A DNA stretch of 64,000 bases from Desmodesmus armatus (lineage: Eukaryota > Chlorophyta > Chlorophyceae > Sphaeropleales > Scenedesmaceae), in contig VIIQ02000737.1 of the NCBI GenBank assembly GCA_007449985.2, forward strand, positions 124,001 through 188,000, read 5' to 3'. Of the stretch, positions 43,115 through 55,038 are shown one piece after another. The translations under genes were made by a program, and so were the position numbers. The notes beneath the pieces are model-generated. The model did no database searches. It had not been told where the DNA came from and saw only the letters and a list, made by a program, of their open reading frames with translations. Each line of letters begins with the position of its first letter. Position 1 is the stretch's first letter.

Positions 43115-46100
43115 CTATGGTGTTCCGAACAGAGACACTGGCCCAAAGTCCCTCTCCCCGCCCCTGCCCCCTGCACTCCACTGCCCCTGCAGCTGTGGCT
43201 CCTGACTACCCGGCTGCTGCTGCTGCTGCTGCTGCTGGTGCATTGCCGCCCAGCCACTGCGACTGAACAGTGCAGCGTCACTGGGGAGGTTACTACCAGA
43301 GGTAGCAACCTGCTGCGCAGCAGCACCAGCAGCAGCAGCATGTTGCTGCTGGGGTATTGCTGCCCAGCCACTACGACTGAACAGCGCAGCATCGCTGGGG
43401 AGGTTACTACCAGAGGTAGCATAGCCAGAGCTGTTGTTCAGACCGCTCAGGAAGCTGCTACTGCTGCTGCCAGCATTAGCTGCACCCATCGCTTCCAACC
43501 TGCTGCTCCCCTCAACAGCGCTGCCAGATGCTGCAGAATCTGCCACCGCCGCTACTGCTGCTGCTGTCGCCCGTGCCTGAGCAGCCAATCTGCTGACTGG
43601 GCTGTCTGATAGCTGACCTACACTCCTGGCACCAGGACTGCCTGAAATGCAGCCTGCAGTTTGAGCATGCGTGGTGACAACTGGCACAACAGCCTGCGGC
43701 TGGCGCTGCTCCACCCCAGGGAAAAGCCGCTGTCACCGTCCATCGCAAAGGAAAGATCCGCTGCTGACGGTGCAGGCACCTGGTGATCTTGAGTGCTGCT
43801 GTGTGAGGGCAGCGCCTGCTGCCCGAACGGCAGCACAGCTAGCCTGTAGGGTCCAGAGGCCCCCCCTGAAGAGCCAGCATAGCTGCTGCTGCTGCCGCCG
43901 CCCTGAGTCACAGGCAAGGCCTGAGAGATGCTACTGTCGGCACTGAAAGGCTGTTGGGTTCTGTCGGCCTGTGCGGCTGCACTGCCTTGTAGGTCACCAA
44001 AGAACCTAGACCCATCCTGTTGCTGCCCTGGCCGGCTGTCACTAAACAAGCTGCCGCTGCCGATATAGCTGGCACGCTTAGGGGTCTCTGGAGCTGCCTG
44101 TGTCTGAGGCACAGGCAGAGCCTGACACACATCTGCAGCTGCAGCTTGAGGCAGTGTGTGTGAGGATGAAGACATAGGACCCTGTAGGTCACCAAAAACC
44201 CGGGAGGACTCCTCCTGGCTGGGCCTAGTATCCCCGAACAAGCTGCCACTGCCGATGTAGCTGGCACGTTTAGGGGTCTCTGGCGGCTCCCTGCTGCCGC
44301 TGCCAGCAGCAGCAGCGTTCCCTGTGCTGCTGCTGTGCTCGGAGGGGTCACTGACCCCCCGTGGCCTGCTCTCGACACTCCGCCGCACAGAGCTTGGGAG
44401 CCGTAGCTCCAAACTCCTCACAGCCCTCTGCTGCTGTTGGCCCTGCATGCCTAGCCGCCCATGCCTCAGCTCCTCCTCCCCCACACTCAACCGCCTCGCC
44501 CCAGCCCCCCTACCCGCCGCTGAAGGCAGCCGCCTTCCAACCCTGTCATACCCAGGTCCCTGGTTCAAACCCTGCCGCAGGCGTTCCGCCCCGTGTCCAG
44601 CAAAGCTGTGCGAGGGGCCAACACACGCCCTGGGGAGGGGCTGAGCCGGCTGCCTGCCCCATAAGCAGCAAAGCTGCCGCTGTGGGAGAAGCGGGGTGTG
44701 GTACAGCCCCCACCACCCCAGCTGGACACTTGACCCAGCTGCTGCTGCCTGCCGATGTTGCTGCTGCTGTGGAACATGGGGTGCATGGGGCCTGAGAGCA
44801 AGGGAGAGTCGAGGCCATGCACACCTGCAGATTCGTCCACCCCGCTGGTGGGTACCAGGGGGATCCCCTCCTCTGACAACATGTAGTCAATGATGGAATT
44901 GGACACACCCACCTGCAGCAGCAAGGGAGGAGGTTGGGGGCGGCAGGAAAGGTAGGGGCAGGTTTTAGTGTTAGGGTTTGGAGTTTGTGGAGGAGGGGGG
45001 GGGGGGGGGCGGCAGCAAAGGCAGGGGCAGGGGACAGAAGCGGACTTCATGAGCACTTGATGAGCGATGGCCAGACGCCGTTGTGTTGAACATGTGCACA
45101 TGACGTTGATTGACGCAGCGCACTGCAAGCTCAAAGGGTGCTCAAGCATGTGGAGGAACATCCACAGCAACTCGCTGTGGGTCATGTTTCTATGGCGGCA
45201 ATACTCACATCACAACTTCACGGAATGCACGACATCAGACGCACCACTCCAACACACCCCCGCACCCCATAACTGTACAGCACTTCACTCCGCCAACAGG
45301 CCTGGTGCAGTACAATACTCTGGTACAATTGGAGAGTACCGCCCAGCGGTGAAAGTATCCACTTGTGACACCCCCCCCCCCCCCAAATATGTCCACCTGT
45401 CACTCACCACAGACGTCTTTGGCGTTGGCGGCGTGTCATCCGAACCCTCCGTTCCATTGAGGTGCACCTTGTTGCGTGGTACCCTTAGGGGAGACAGCGG
45501 CATCACAGGTAGCACCTCCCACTCAGCTGACCCCCTGCCCTCCCCACTGCCATCCCCCCTTATAGGGCCCCCATCCCCCTCGCTCTCACTGCTCCAGCCA
45601 CTGCCAACCCCCTGCCCCCCACGCCCGAGGTTCCGCTGCAGATACCCCTGCTGCTGGTAGTGCATGAACGGTTCCCAGGAGTCCCCACCGCCCTGCAAGC
45701 TGCCAACACGTCCAGCATTCACTCCTGTCAATCCTGAGGTGAAGCTATGTGAACCTGACAGCCTCTCGGGAGGGCTGTACAGCCCTGTACCGCCAGTACC
45801 GCTGAGCCCCTCCCCAGAGCCCTGTCCCACAAACCCTGGCGCATTCTGGCCACCCTGCCCAGCAAGACCCGGCCCACTGTGCTGCTTCAAGTTGCTGCTG
45901 CTGCTGTGGCCTGTGGCCCACCCTGCACTGTTGCTGCTGCTGCTGGTACCTGTCAGCCCTGTCAGGCTGTTGGTGCTGCGAGGCTTTGGGGGCAGGCCTC
46001 TAATCTTGCCAGCAGAAGCAGCAGCAGCTGAAGCTGAAACTCCACCCTCGCGCAGCATCCCCTGGGGGCCGGGGCTGCCAGCCCCTGCAACTGGTGCTGG

Positions 46101-47346
46101 CCTGAAGTGTGGTACAAAACCGCCCACATCCCCTGCTGAACCCATGTTCATGTTCATGTCTTCGGGGTACTGCCGCTGCGGGGAGAAGAACTCTGCGCTG
46201 TCCCGTGCTGCTGCAGCAGCGCTGCTGATGCTGCTGCCGCTGAGGACGGGGCCGCCGCTGCTGCCGCTGTATATGTTGCTGCCGCCGGTGTGTTCTGCAC
46301 TAACACTAGCAGCACTGGCAGCAGCCAGTGCTGCTTCTGCCTTTGGGCCTTGGTCTTCCCCAGCTTGATCTTGCGAAGACCAAGAGGCACATCTGATGCA
46401 TTGCTATCTACGCTCCAGGTAGTGCTGTGGGGACTGGTTGGTGGAGACATGCTGCTGTATGCTGCTGCTGCTGCTGCTGGAGCAGCAGCAGGACCACCTA
46501 AGCTGCCGGCAGCAGACCTTCCTGAATTGAAAGCTGCGACAGCTGCTGCTGCTGAGGCAGGATGCCAGGATCCTGGCTGAGGAGGTTTGCAGGGGTGAAG
46601 TCAGCAGCAGCAGCACCACTGGCAGCAGCTGGGGAAAGCTCTCGCACACCACCATCTGCAGTGCTGCGCCTCCCGTGGGGGTCCTGCAGGTGCTGCTGCT
46701 GCTGCTGCTGCTGCTGCTGCATCGGCAGCGTCGGCGGCGGCTGCGTGCTGCTTGCTGCTGTCAAACTGTGCCACTAGGGCCCACACCCTGGAGGGGTCTG
46801 ACCCTGTAGCAATGGATGTGGCTCGACGGGCTCTGATCTGAGTTACTACAGCCTCCTCCACATCTTCTGACAGCCTCTCCCTCAGTGGCTTGTGCTGCCC
46901 GTGCTGCTGCTGGGTGGGTGGGGGTTGTGTGTGCTGCTGAGTTGGTGGGTGCCTGTCCTGTGGGGAGAAGCTAGCGCTGCTGCTGGTGCTGGGGTTGCTG
47001 CCGTCAGCAGGAACGCCCCTGTTGCGGTTGCTGCTGCTGCTGCACTTGGCCTGAGTGACTAGCTCCTGAGTGACAAGCTTCTGAGCGCTGGCCTGTGTGA
47101 ATGGGGTCAGCAGGCCGCGCCGGGGTGAAGCTGGAGGCGTGTTGCTGCTGCCGTCGGCAGCAGCCCTGGCTGCTGCTGCTGCTGAAGGTGTGGCCTGCAG
47201 CTGCACCTGCAGGGGTTCCACTGCAGGGGACCCATCCCCTACACTAGGACTACAGCGGCTGCCATGTGCGTCTGGGGGTACTGTTGCTGCAGGTTGGGGG
47301 TGTGGGGAGGAGGCTGCATTGCTGCTTGCAGCCTCCCAGCCAGCAT

Positions 47347-47380
<34 letters not shown>

Positions 47381-47563
47381 AGCAGCCAGGGGCTGACTGC
47401 TTGATGCCTCCACAAGGCCCATTGTGGGTGTATCTGGCTGGGAGGCTGCTCCTGCTGTGGGGGTCCAGCACACGTCCGCGTCGCCTAGGCCCTGTGCTAG
47501 GCTGATCTGACGGTACTGCATTTGAGACTCCAGGGACTGCCTGCGAGCATCAGGAACTGCAGG

Positions 47564-47597
<34 letters not shown>

Positions 47598-47726
47598 GGT
47601 GACACAGCGGAGGCTGCTGGCTGCACCTCGGCAGCCGCTGGCTTGAGAGGGTGTCCGAGCTGCTGCTGCTCCTGCTGCTCCTGTTTCTGTAGCAGCAGAG
47701 TGGGCAGCGACGACTCTGCTGGTGTT

Positions 47727-47757
<31 letters not shown>

Positions 47758-48412
47758 CAGGAACGTCTGACAGTACACCAGCAGCTGTTGGCCCGCTGCC
47801 TGCGCCAGCAGGTCTGCTGGGGAGTCTAGCAGTGACACAGGTGCAGGGTGTGGCCTGCTGGGGGAGTCTGCTGCTGTGCTGGGAGGGGGCCGTGGAGACT
47901 CGGCAATGGGGTCCAGCACATGGGGCAGCATGAGACCCGTCCCGTGCTGGTACAGGCTGGTAGGAACGTGCTGTGGCCAGGGGTGCTGCTGCTGCTGCAT
48001 GTACCCAGCTGTGGCATTGGGGGCAAAATGCTTGTGCAACTGAGGAGACCCACCATCAAGCTGTGCGTGACCTGCATGGACTGCCTGGGCGTGCTGCTGC
48101 TGACTGTGACGCCAGTGCTTTGCTGCTGGTCGCGGTGAGGGCCAGAAAAGGGGACAGCATCATGCATGCCATCACCCTGCTGGGGTGTGCGCGATTGCTG
48201 TGGCGGACCCCAAGCCCTGGCTGCTGCCCCTGTGGTGCTGCTGTGTGCCTTGGATCATGCTTATAGCCATCTTGAGACACTGTAGCCGGTGCTGCTGCAC
48301 TTGGGTTGGCTGTAGGGGGCTGCTGGGAATCGGTTTCGTAAGGATCCTCTGTGTCTTTCCGATCGGCTGTCCCAGTCACACAACAAGCAAACAACTTTCG
48401 CAGAGGCCCCAT
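43115..48412 (-). CDS. Large Gln/Ser/Ala-rich low-complexity protein, frame broken
   Basis: The first exon starts at ATG 48412 with MGPLRKLFACCVTGTADRK and ends at 48176; exon 2 begins near 48099. Gly2 plus the Cys pair at 10-11 could allow N-myristoylation and palmitoylation, hence membrane anchoring. A well-supported intron joins 45408 to 44912 in phase (TPPTPKTSV to VGVSNSIIDYMLSEEG). Protein-like frames cover most of 48.1-43.1 kb but change near 47.78, 46.72, 46.53, 46.35, 44.62 and 43.73 kb. Repeats in the protein: ETPKRASYIGSGSLF twice and ATSGSNLPSDAALFSRSGWA twice. It ends FGPVSLFGTP and a stop at 43115. I do not recognise a family. The breaks mean either base-calling errors in homopolymers, a decaying gene, or unrecognised short introns. 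Confidence 0.55.
44913..45407 (-). other. Intron of the low-complexity gene
   Basis: Donor GTG|GTGAGT at 45408/45407 and acceptor CTGCAG|GTGGGT at 44913/44912, phase 0 on both sides. Contains a run of C (45371-45384) and a G-run (44995-45009). Confidence 0.7.
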
Positions 48413-48840
48413 TTTGGACTTGAGTGGCTTGCAGACGCTGGTGTATCTGTCGTGATGCGTCACGAATCCATCTTGGGTTGCGGTTGGCTACAGCCTGGCA
48501 GGACAATCATGTGTGCGTTGATGTGGATCAGGTCAAACGAGCTCGCGTGGTCATTACCAAGGTCTGATTTATGTTTTTGACCGACAGACCTATGGCGAAC
48601 CTATGACGTCACAACTGCTGTCAGACGCATTAACAAAACCTCGACGAGAGCTCTCTTTGCAAGCAAGCAAGACATCCCCAAAGGTACCGTGTCTCTGTCG
48701 CAACAGTAATATGCCGAAAAAAGATCAACAGCGCACCAACATCATGGTGAGATGGTTACTGCCATTGTGGCCCAATGCTGGTGCTTGGAACCCTCTTTTC
48801 CAATTGTTGCAGCTAGGGTCTCTGCTAACAGGGGTACAAA
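48413..48840. other. Intergenic region with a weak plus-strand ORF
   Basis: A plus-strand ATG at 48603 opens 48 codons (MTSQLLSDALTKPRRELSLQ...) up to a donor-like ATCATG|GTGAGA at 48747. No partner exon downstream could be joined convincingly, so no gene is called. The region probably holds the promoter of the low-complexity gene. Confidence 0.35.
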
Positions 48841-49590
48841 TTAATTCAATAACGATGCTGTAGCTGTAGAAGGCAGCTGTGCGGCCTTGAGGGGGTAGGG
48901 GACATCTGGGCTGCCCATGCCGACCATCATGACACCTGTTGCACCTGGAAGGTGTTTTACAAGAATAGGCGACACAGCGCTCACAAAGAGCCTCGCTAGG
49001 TGCACTCCCCCAGCAGCACCAACCTGTATACAATGGATTATCCAATCAGCGCGTGTTCTTGCCACGCAAGGACACACAAGCACATGCTGTCAGCAGCTTG
49101 TACATGGACTATACACAAACCAAACAAATGCAGCTGCTGGCTGTCTCAGTGCACTCCACCAGCACCCCTGCCATCACCCCTCCCCCCCCCCCCCCCCCCC
49201 GCCTGCACCTACCCGCACCCTCCCCAGCTGCTGCTACCCCACCCTGTGTCCAGCCAAGTGCAACTGCAACACACAGCGTGCCCCCGGCCCACACCCCACA
49301 AGTATCACCCTCCTCCACAAACGACAGTGCAGTCTTGGCCGCTACAAGCGCGCTGCCATCTAGACGCTGGCCACAGCGTTCTTGCAGCAGGCATGCCACC
49401 TTAGCCCCACCAGCTCATGCTGAGGATAATGCACTGCACACAGCTGTGCCCGACACACATTGCGCCCACAGCTGCACCGCTGCTGAAGCAAGTCTGTCGC
49501 GCAGCTCCAGTACTGACGCTGCCGTAGCTGCAAGCGCTTCAAGCGCCTGCTGCCGCCGCACACTGCTGCCACTCCTGCTGTTCCTGTGGT
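48841..49590 (-). CDS. Tentative hypothetical protein downstream of DCN1-like gene
   Basis: Minus-strand frames look protein-like: RRQQALEALAATAASVLELR then DRLASAAVQLWAQCVSGT; a second frame with LDGSALVAAKTALSFVEEGD and TCGVWAGGTLCVAVALGWTQ; and a last exon from 49023 (acceptor ATACAG) reading VGAAGGVHLARLFVSAVSPI, LVKHLPGATGVMMVGMGSPD and a stop at 48841. A donor at GG|GTAGCA near 49235 would join the last two in phase. The first two segments are in different frames, so an intron or indel is needed. No family recognised. It starts almost at the DCN1-like stop, so it could also be a read-through or overlapping 3' region. Confidence 0.35.
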
Positions 49591-49596
49591 GCTGTT

Positions 49597-52500
49597 TCAG
49601 TCAACCTGCATGCCATTCTTCTGCCTCATGTAATCTACAAACTCATCCATGAGGTAGGGCCACGCGCCAGCATCATCATAGTTGCTGAAGTCAGGCTTGA
49701 TTTGCTGCACACGCAACACAGTACAGTAACAGTACAGATATAGTGGGAAGGGATCCCAAACCTCTGCACTAGCCAGCGAGCCAAGGGCTCATGAGGGTGC
49801 CCCGATGGGCCTTCCAACTTGTCGTAGCCCAGTCTCTCAGGTCAGGGTGGGGGCAATCGAGATCACCCGCAAGCCAGCCGTCGATAGCAATTACTTGTTG
49901 GGTGTGCCTAGCACCCACCAGCAATGTTGCACAACAGTAGACGCACATTGTGAGTTGCACTGAGGTGTGCAGCATGACACAGCGAACACTTGGTGTCGGA
50001 CAATTGGTCTTCCGCTGAAAACCTGTGAGGTGCTGCTCATTCAGCCCTGCTTCAGCGCACTGAGGCCCAACTGTGGTGCTTGTTTTGGGTTTTACCAGGG
50101 ATTTTACCAACTGTGGTGCTGACACTGCTCAAGTAGACAAAGCAGAGCATGCATGCTGCCATGCTCCACAACCTGACTGCCAGGTTGAGTGTAATACGCT
50201 CCATCCACACATATCACGCTCCATCAAACAGCACCCTTCCCTGGTAGCGAGCAGGCATGACAGTGATGCTCTTGACCCCCAGGGCTCACCCGTGCAAACT
50301 CAAAGAGCTGTGACCACGTGTCCCTGCTGATGGTGCGGCCCTTGTGGTGCTCCTGCAGGAACTCACACCAGTCATCAATGTACTGCCACCGCCGCTCGTC
50401 AGCATACAGCAGCTGCCACATAGCCAGCGCAGTCTCCAGCAGCATCACCTTCTTGCCCTCCTGCAGGCGGGACACACAAGTTACACTATTCAAACTTTGG
50501 AGGCAGCCACCATGCAGGTTTTCTAGGTCAACACAGTTGAGACACCATGTTGTGGCGATCCTGTTTGACAAGGTTCTAATGTATTAGCATAGTGATATCA
50601 GCAGAGTCATGGTGAACACCCCACAGGCGCTAGATAACACAACCAGCAGCACGACAGACTTCGAAGGGATCTCAAGCATCTTGAGTCGCTTCAAAACCCC
50701 TAACCTTGCCACATCTGACCCACAAGCTGCACAGGAGCGATGCGCAAAGTGCCCACTCTGGGGGCTTTGCAACAATTGAGAAGTTACATCCGTGTGACGA
50801 CCGCCACAGCTGCACGGTCGCAGGCGCTACCATACCCATGTGCTTGACGCAGCCCGCAATCATCACAAGGCCACGAAATCGAACAGACTGCTCCAGCCCT
50901 TCCCACCCATCCCAACAGACGCATGCACTGCATGTGCTCCCAGGCTGCCTTCCGGCAAAACTTTCACAGCGATGATCGCCCACCCTCCCCCCACCCAGGC
51001 GGCTGCCTATCCACCTGGCATGCCCACTGGAAGCTGTAGTTGTACCGCAGATGCATGCACAGCATAATCTGCCCGGCTGCCTTCCGGCAGAAGCCACACA
51101 GCCCCCCTCTACCCCAGGCGGCTGCCTACCCACCTCGCATGCCCACTGGAAGCAGCAGTTGTACTCCCCGGCTGCCTTTTGGCAAAAGCCACACAGACCC
51201 TCCCCCCCACCCCAGCCAGGCGGCTGGCCACCCACCTCGCACGCCCACTGGAAGCTGTAGTTGTAGACCTCCTGGAAGCGGTGTGCGTCCTGCAGCTCTG
51301 ACCGCATCTCACCCAGCTTGCTGCGCAGCTTGTCGATGCTGTCAATGCCAAGCCTGGAGACAAAGCACCCGGCGAGAACATGCAATGCACGGTTTGTCAA
51401 GTGCATGAACCCTCAGCTGACACATCCGACTGTGATCGCACTATGTGATGATGTGAGCGCAACCATACCATGAGTGTACATGCTACAGCCGTTTACACAA
51501 CGTACTACTGAAAGCACAGCACGCACGAGAAATGCCCTGCCTTTACGTGTGTGGCAGATCTGCCCCCAAGAAACTCTCACCCCAGCCTGTCTTGGCAGCT
51601 CAGTGCTGTACGCCACCCCCTGCCCCTGACCGCTTCAGCATTGCCACCTCACCTAGTCAGCCCATTGACCCACTCGTCCCTTGTGTACTCGCACATGATG
51701 CGCGCTGACAGGTGGTAGCTCAGGACCAACTGCAGCAGAAGGGCAGCAAGGGCATGCGCTGTTGTGAAGAGGCTGGCTGGATGGCTGCAAGCAAACTGCT
51801 GAATAGCTGCGCTGGCGGTGTGACTGATGCAGCAGACGATTGTAAGGCACATTTGACTGTTACAAGGGAAAGTAAATAAGGCAGAGTGTGTTTGCCACCC
51901 ACCAGTGCAATGTCTGTTGGTTCCACGCCCAGATCATCACAAAGCTGTGAGATGCCCTCGGCCATCATCTTGCTCTTGTCATGCTGGTCTGTAGAGCACG
52001 CAGGCAGACAGGCAGGAATGCAGGGGGGGGGGAGCGGGGACAGTGTTGATCCTGGATGCTACACAACGTGCTGCTAGACCTATACACTGATGCAAACATG
52101 CCTGTGCATTCCCCCACTTCTCATGCATTGAAGCACGGAGTAGGTCAAGATAGGTGAGCAGGATGTCATGCAGGCGACAGCTTGTGCAGCGCATATTGTT
52201 TGAGGTGGCACAGGTGGACCGAGCTAGGACGATGACCACATGCTGCCCCTTGCCCTCCGCACCGAAGCCCAGCTGTGTGCATGTGCGTACCTCTGTACTT
52301 TTGGAACAGCTTCTCCACACTGCTGGTGTCTACTGCAGGAGCTGCTGCCTGCAAGCAAAAGGGAGTGTACCAGAGTTGACCATGCGTCAATCATTGTGCT
52401 GATGCCTCCAATTCAGCAGGCCACAGCTTCAATGCTCAAGGCCATCGGGTTGCCCTGTCAGTAGGCCCCACAGGCAAATGTAAGGGACTGCTGCACAACG

Positions 52501-53189
52501 CGCCCTCTTGCACATACCCTGCGCCCTTGCACGCTGGGCATGCCGTTCTGGCATGTCACAGACTTCTGCTCCTCTAGTTGATGACCTGGCGCCGATGACC
52601 ATGGCATGCGGCTGCTCCATGCACCTGGTGGCTTTCCCCTCACCTGCATGCCTGATGTGTAGAAGACCTCTATGCCACCCTCCACAACCCATCCTGCTTG
52701 CCGTAAGCAATCAATAGCCTGCTTGTCACTGCAGGAAAAATGACCAATCCAGACAATGAGACTTCCAAATCAAGCTTCGCAAATCACCAACGATGCCAGC
52801 ATGGGGGTATGGGAACATGCGTGCTGCTGTGCATGGTTTCAACGATGCTGGAACTGCCATAGAATACAGGTCATGCCACCTGGCATCCATACTGCTGCTG
52901 TCCTGATCTGACACCCATCTTCAGCAGGACTGTCTGCTGACTGATGTACATGCAAGAGCTGTGCTGCAGATGCGCAACAGCAAACACTGAATGACCTGAA
53001 CAAACGCCACCAAGCGCACCTGGCCCCGGTGATAGCTCTAAATTGCGAAACCCTGTCCTTCTGCTGCTTGTTGAGCCGATTCTGCGGCGTCAGGAGGACA
53101 GCAGAGTTAGCAAAGCAGCCCTGCACAGTACTGCTGTATGGGAGCAAGCTGGCAGGGCATGCCCGAGCCCTGAAGCAAGCCCTCACCAT
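49597..53189 (-). CDS. DCN1: DCN1-like protein (cullin neddylation co-E3)
   Basis: Promotes NEDD8/RUB transfer from the E2 Ubc12 to cullins, activating cullin-RING ubiquitin ligases. Exons (minus): 53189-53187, 53081-53020, 52728-52644, 52348-52291, 51988-51903, 51729-51653, 51353-51236, 50460-50290 and 49704-49597, in phase, 255 aa against about 260 in human DCUN1D1. The first coding exon is only the ATG. An N-terminal UBA-like region follows (NRLNKQQKDRVSQFRAITGA, SDKQAIDCLRQAGWVVEGGI). The PONY domain shows HDKSKMMAEGISQLCDDLGV, LVLSYHLSARIMCEYTRDEW, GLTRLGIDSIDKLRSKLGEM, LLETALAMWQLLYADERRW, WCEFLQEHHKGRTISRDTW and the C-terminal signature NYDDAGAWPYLMDEFVDYMR. The UBA-plus-PONY layout resembles DCUN1D1/2. 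Confidence 0.94.
50945..51262 (-). repeat. Tandem copies of DCN1-like exon-7 3' end with its donor
   Basis: The true exon end (minus reading AGCTTCCAGTGGGCGTGCGA G|GTGGGT) near 51236-51262 is repeated near 51131-51165 and 51010-51045, with GGCAGCCGCCTGG after each and a spacer gccggaaggcagccgggcag. A spacer remnant also lies near 50943-50965. Unit about 105-120 bp. Copies keep a GT donor: GTGGGT, GTGGGT and GTGGAT. Confidence 0.9.
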
Positions 53190-55038
53190 TTATGTTCACT
53201 TATGTTGGCGAAGCAAACAGAGAAAACGAGGCCCGTGTGTTGCTGTGCACCAGTTTGAACTCAGGTGATCTGTGCCAGGCTAGCAGCCTAGTCTTTGTTG
53301 GTAGTCCACTTGGGAAGCAATTGGTGAAGTCATATGATTCGCATCAATAAGGATTCGTACTCTGTCGCTTTCTCTAACCAGTGCAAGGGTGGGGGTTCAA
53401 CCTGCAGGTTCAGCTGTTCAAAGGGAACAACAGAAAGTAGTGCAGCGGCTTGCCAAGGGCTTGGAGACGAAGAGTAACAAAAGCCAATTCGTTACACCAC
53501 ACATGACAGGCATCTGAACATCACTCCCCACAACGACCTGCTCTGTTGGCCAGGATGTCAGCTGCTAAACAGCAGCCTGTCGGCCCCAAGCCTACCCACA
53601 CTATCGCAAGCACAAGAGCCTCAAGCAATACGTAAAACATGCCAGCAACCCAGCCGATATACAGGGTGCAGCACCATGTTGACTGCACCATGCAGACCAG
53701 ACAGAGACAAGCCCTTCAAGAGACAGTGTATCTCTCGCAGGGCTGCGGCAGCTGGCTGCCCCCAATCACCAGCAAGGCGTCACACCAGTTGCAAAACAGA
53801 GTCGCATGAGTGGCAAAACAGGCACAGACTTCAGTGCCCAGCCAGAAATCAGACTGATACATACTTCCACCACCCTTCACTCAAGAGGGAGACAAAGCCC
53901 TGCTTCTGTAACTCAATTCAACCTGCAAGGCAATGCGATCTACACGAACGCACACCATGTGTTCAACAAACAGCTGACACAGAGTGCCAGGACTCAACTC
54001 ATGCCTGCTAACCAAAGTCTATACTCCTACCAACTTCAGGAGGAGTGAAATCGAGCAACATGCATGTCGACCAACCACACCGCCCCCAACGCCAGTTCGC
54101 TGCACGAAAGTGCCGGCAAGTCATACTATGAGGAAGGGGGAGATGGACTACCTGCGGACAGGAACGTCCCATGTTGCCAAAAAAATCTATTCAACGACCC
54201 GATTCAAGACATATGCACTCTGCTAGAGCACAGACTGCTGGCAGTCCCAGCCTGCCAACCAGGCATAGCTCATACAAGTGGGAAGTATGTGTGTGTGTGT
54301 GGTAAACCCGCAGGTTTTGGGATGACATCCACTGGTGGTGCACGGGCACCCTCATATTGGGCGTCTTGGTTCAATAGTCGCAATGAAAAACAGAACTCTT
54401 CCAACAATGCTGCTGCCCCATCAAACCAGTCAGCACAACCCCGCCAAGTGTGCTGCTGCACAGCACCAGCTGAAGAACCCCTATTTCAAAAAATAGTCGA
54501 TTGTTGCACCACCATACACCCAGCCCATGGTGAGCACACCAGAGGGTTTTGGACAACGCCATGCATGACTAGGATACACCGTCGTGCATTCTGCCAAGCT
54601 CAAGCAAGCTACCATCACACCCATGTGGTGGCTGCAGCCGTACAGTGCTGCTAAGGCAAACCAGCCCTTGAATAATGCCAGTGCGCAAGCGGGCCCTTAG
54701 CTCAACGGTTGAGCTGCTCCATGGTTACCCTTGCAAGTGCATTCATGCATTCAGCTGCCAACCACCCCTTGCACCTGCGTGCACCATTGTCATAGGACAA
54801 CCCTGTGCTGTCCATACAGCCCTTCAGACAGTACCAGTCCATGTCAACAGGTGCCCTTCCTGCTGAAACTACTGTACGCCTTCAGACAGAATTGCCGAAC
54901 GCACATATGTGCCGCCCATCTCTACACGCATCCACCAGATGCTACCAAGAACACCACCCTGACCTGCAGCCGATAGGAGAGACATGCGCTGCTTAACACC
55001 TCCATACATCCCTCACTGCATGCTCACCAAAAAACCTC
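53190..55038. other. Intergenic region, no gene seen
   Basis: Open frames here (for example 54064-54654 plus) lack recognisable motifs or splice partners. A tRNA-like word near 54692 is discussed among rejected items. The first 150 bp probably contain the DCN1-like promoter. Confidence 0.45.

Noticed and set aside
43618..44568. Start of an independent gene at 44568
   Set aside because: The codon there is TTG, and the same frame extends upstream; it is a segment of the larger broken gene.
44556..44580. B-box-like ggttcaaaccc suggesting a tRNA
   Set aside because: It lies within a protein-like frame, with no A box or cloverleaf around it.
45664..46368. Plus-strand ORF of 234 codons rich in Leu/Pro
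   Set aside because: It is antisense to the low-complexity gene, whose minus-strand frames show repeated peptides and an in-phase intron.
48603..48747. Plus-strand first exon (MTSQLLSDALTK...)
   Set aside because: It ends at a plausible donor, but no second exon can be joined, and composition is not clearly coding.
54685..54730. tRNA-like or SINE-like A-box word (cttagctcaacggttgagct)
   Set aside because: A D-arm-like word is present, but no anticodon arm, T-arm (GGTTCGA) or acceptor pairing follows in the expected distance.
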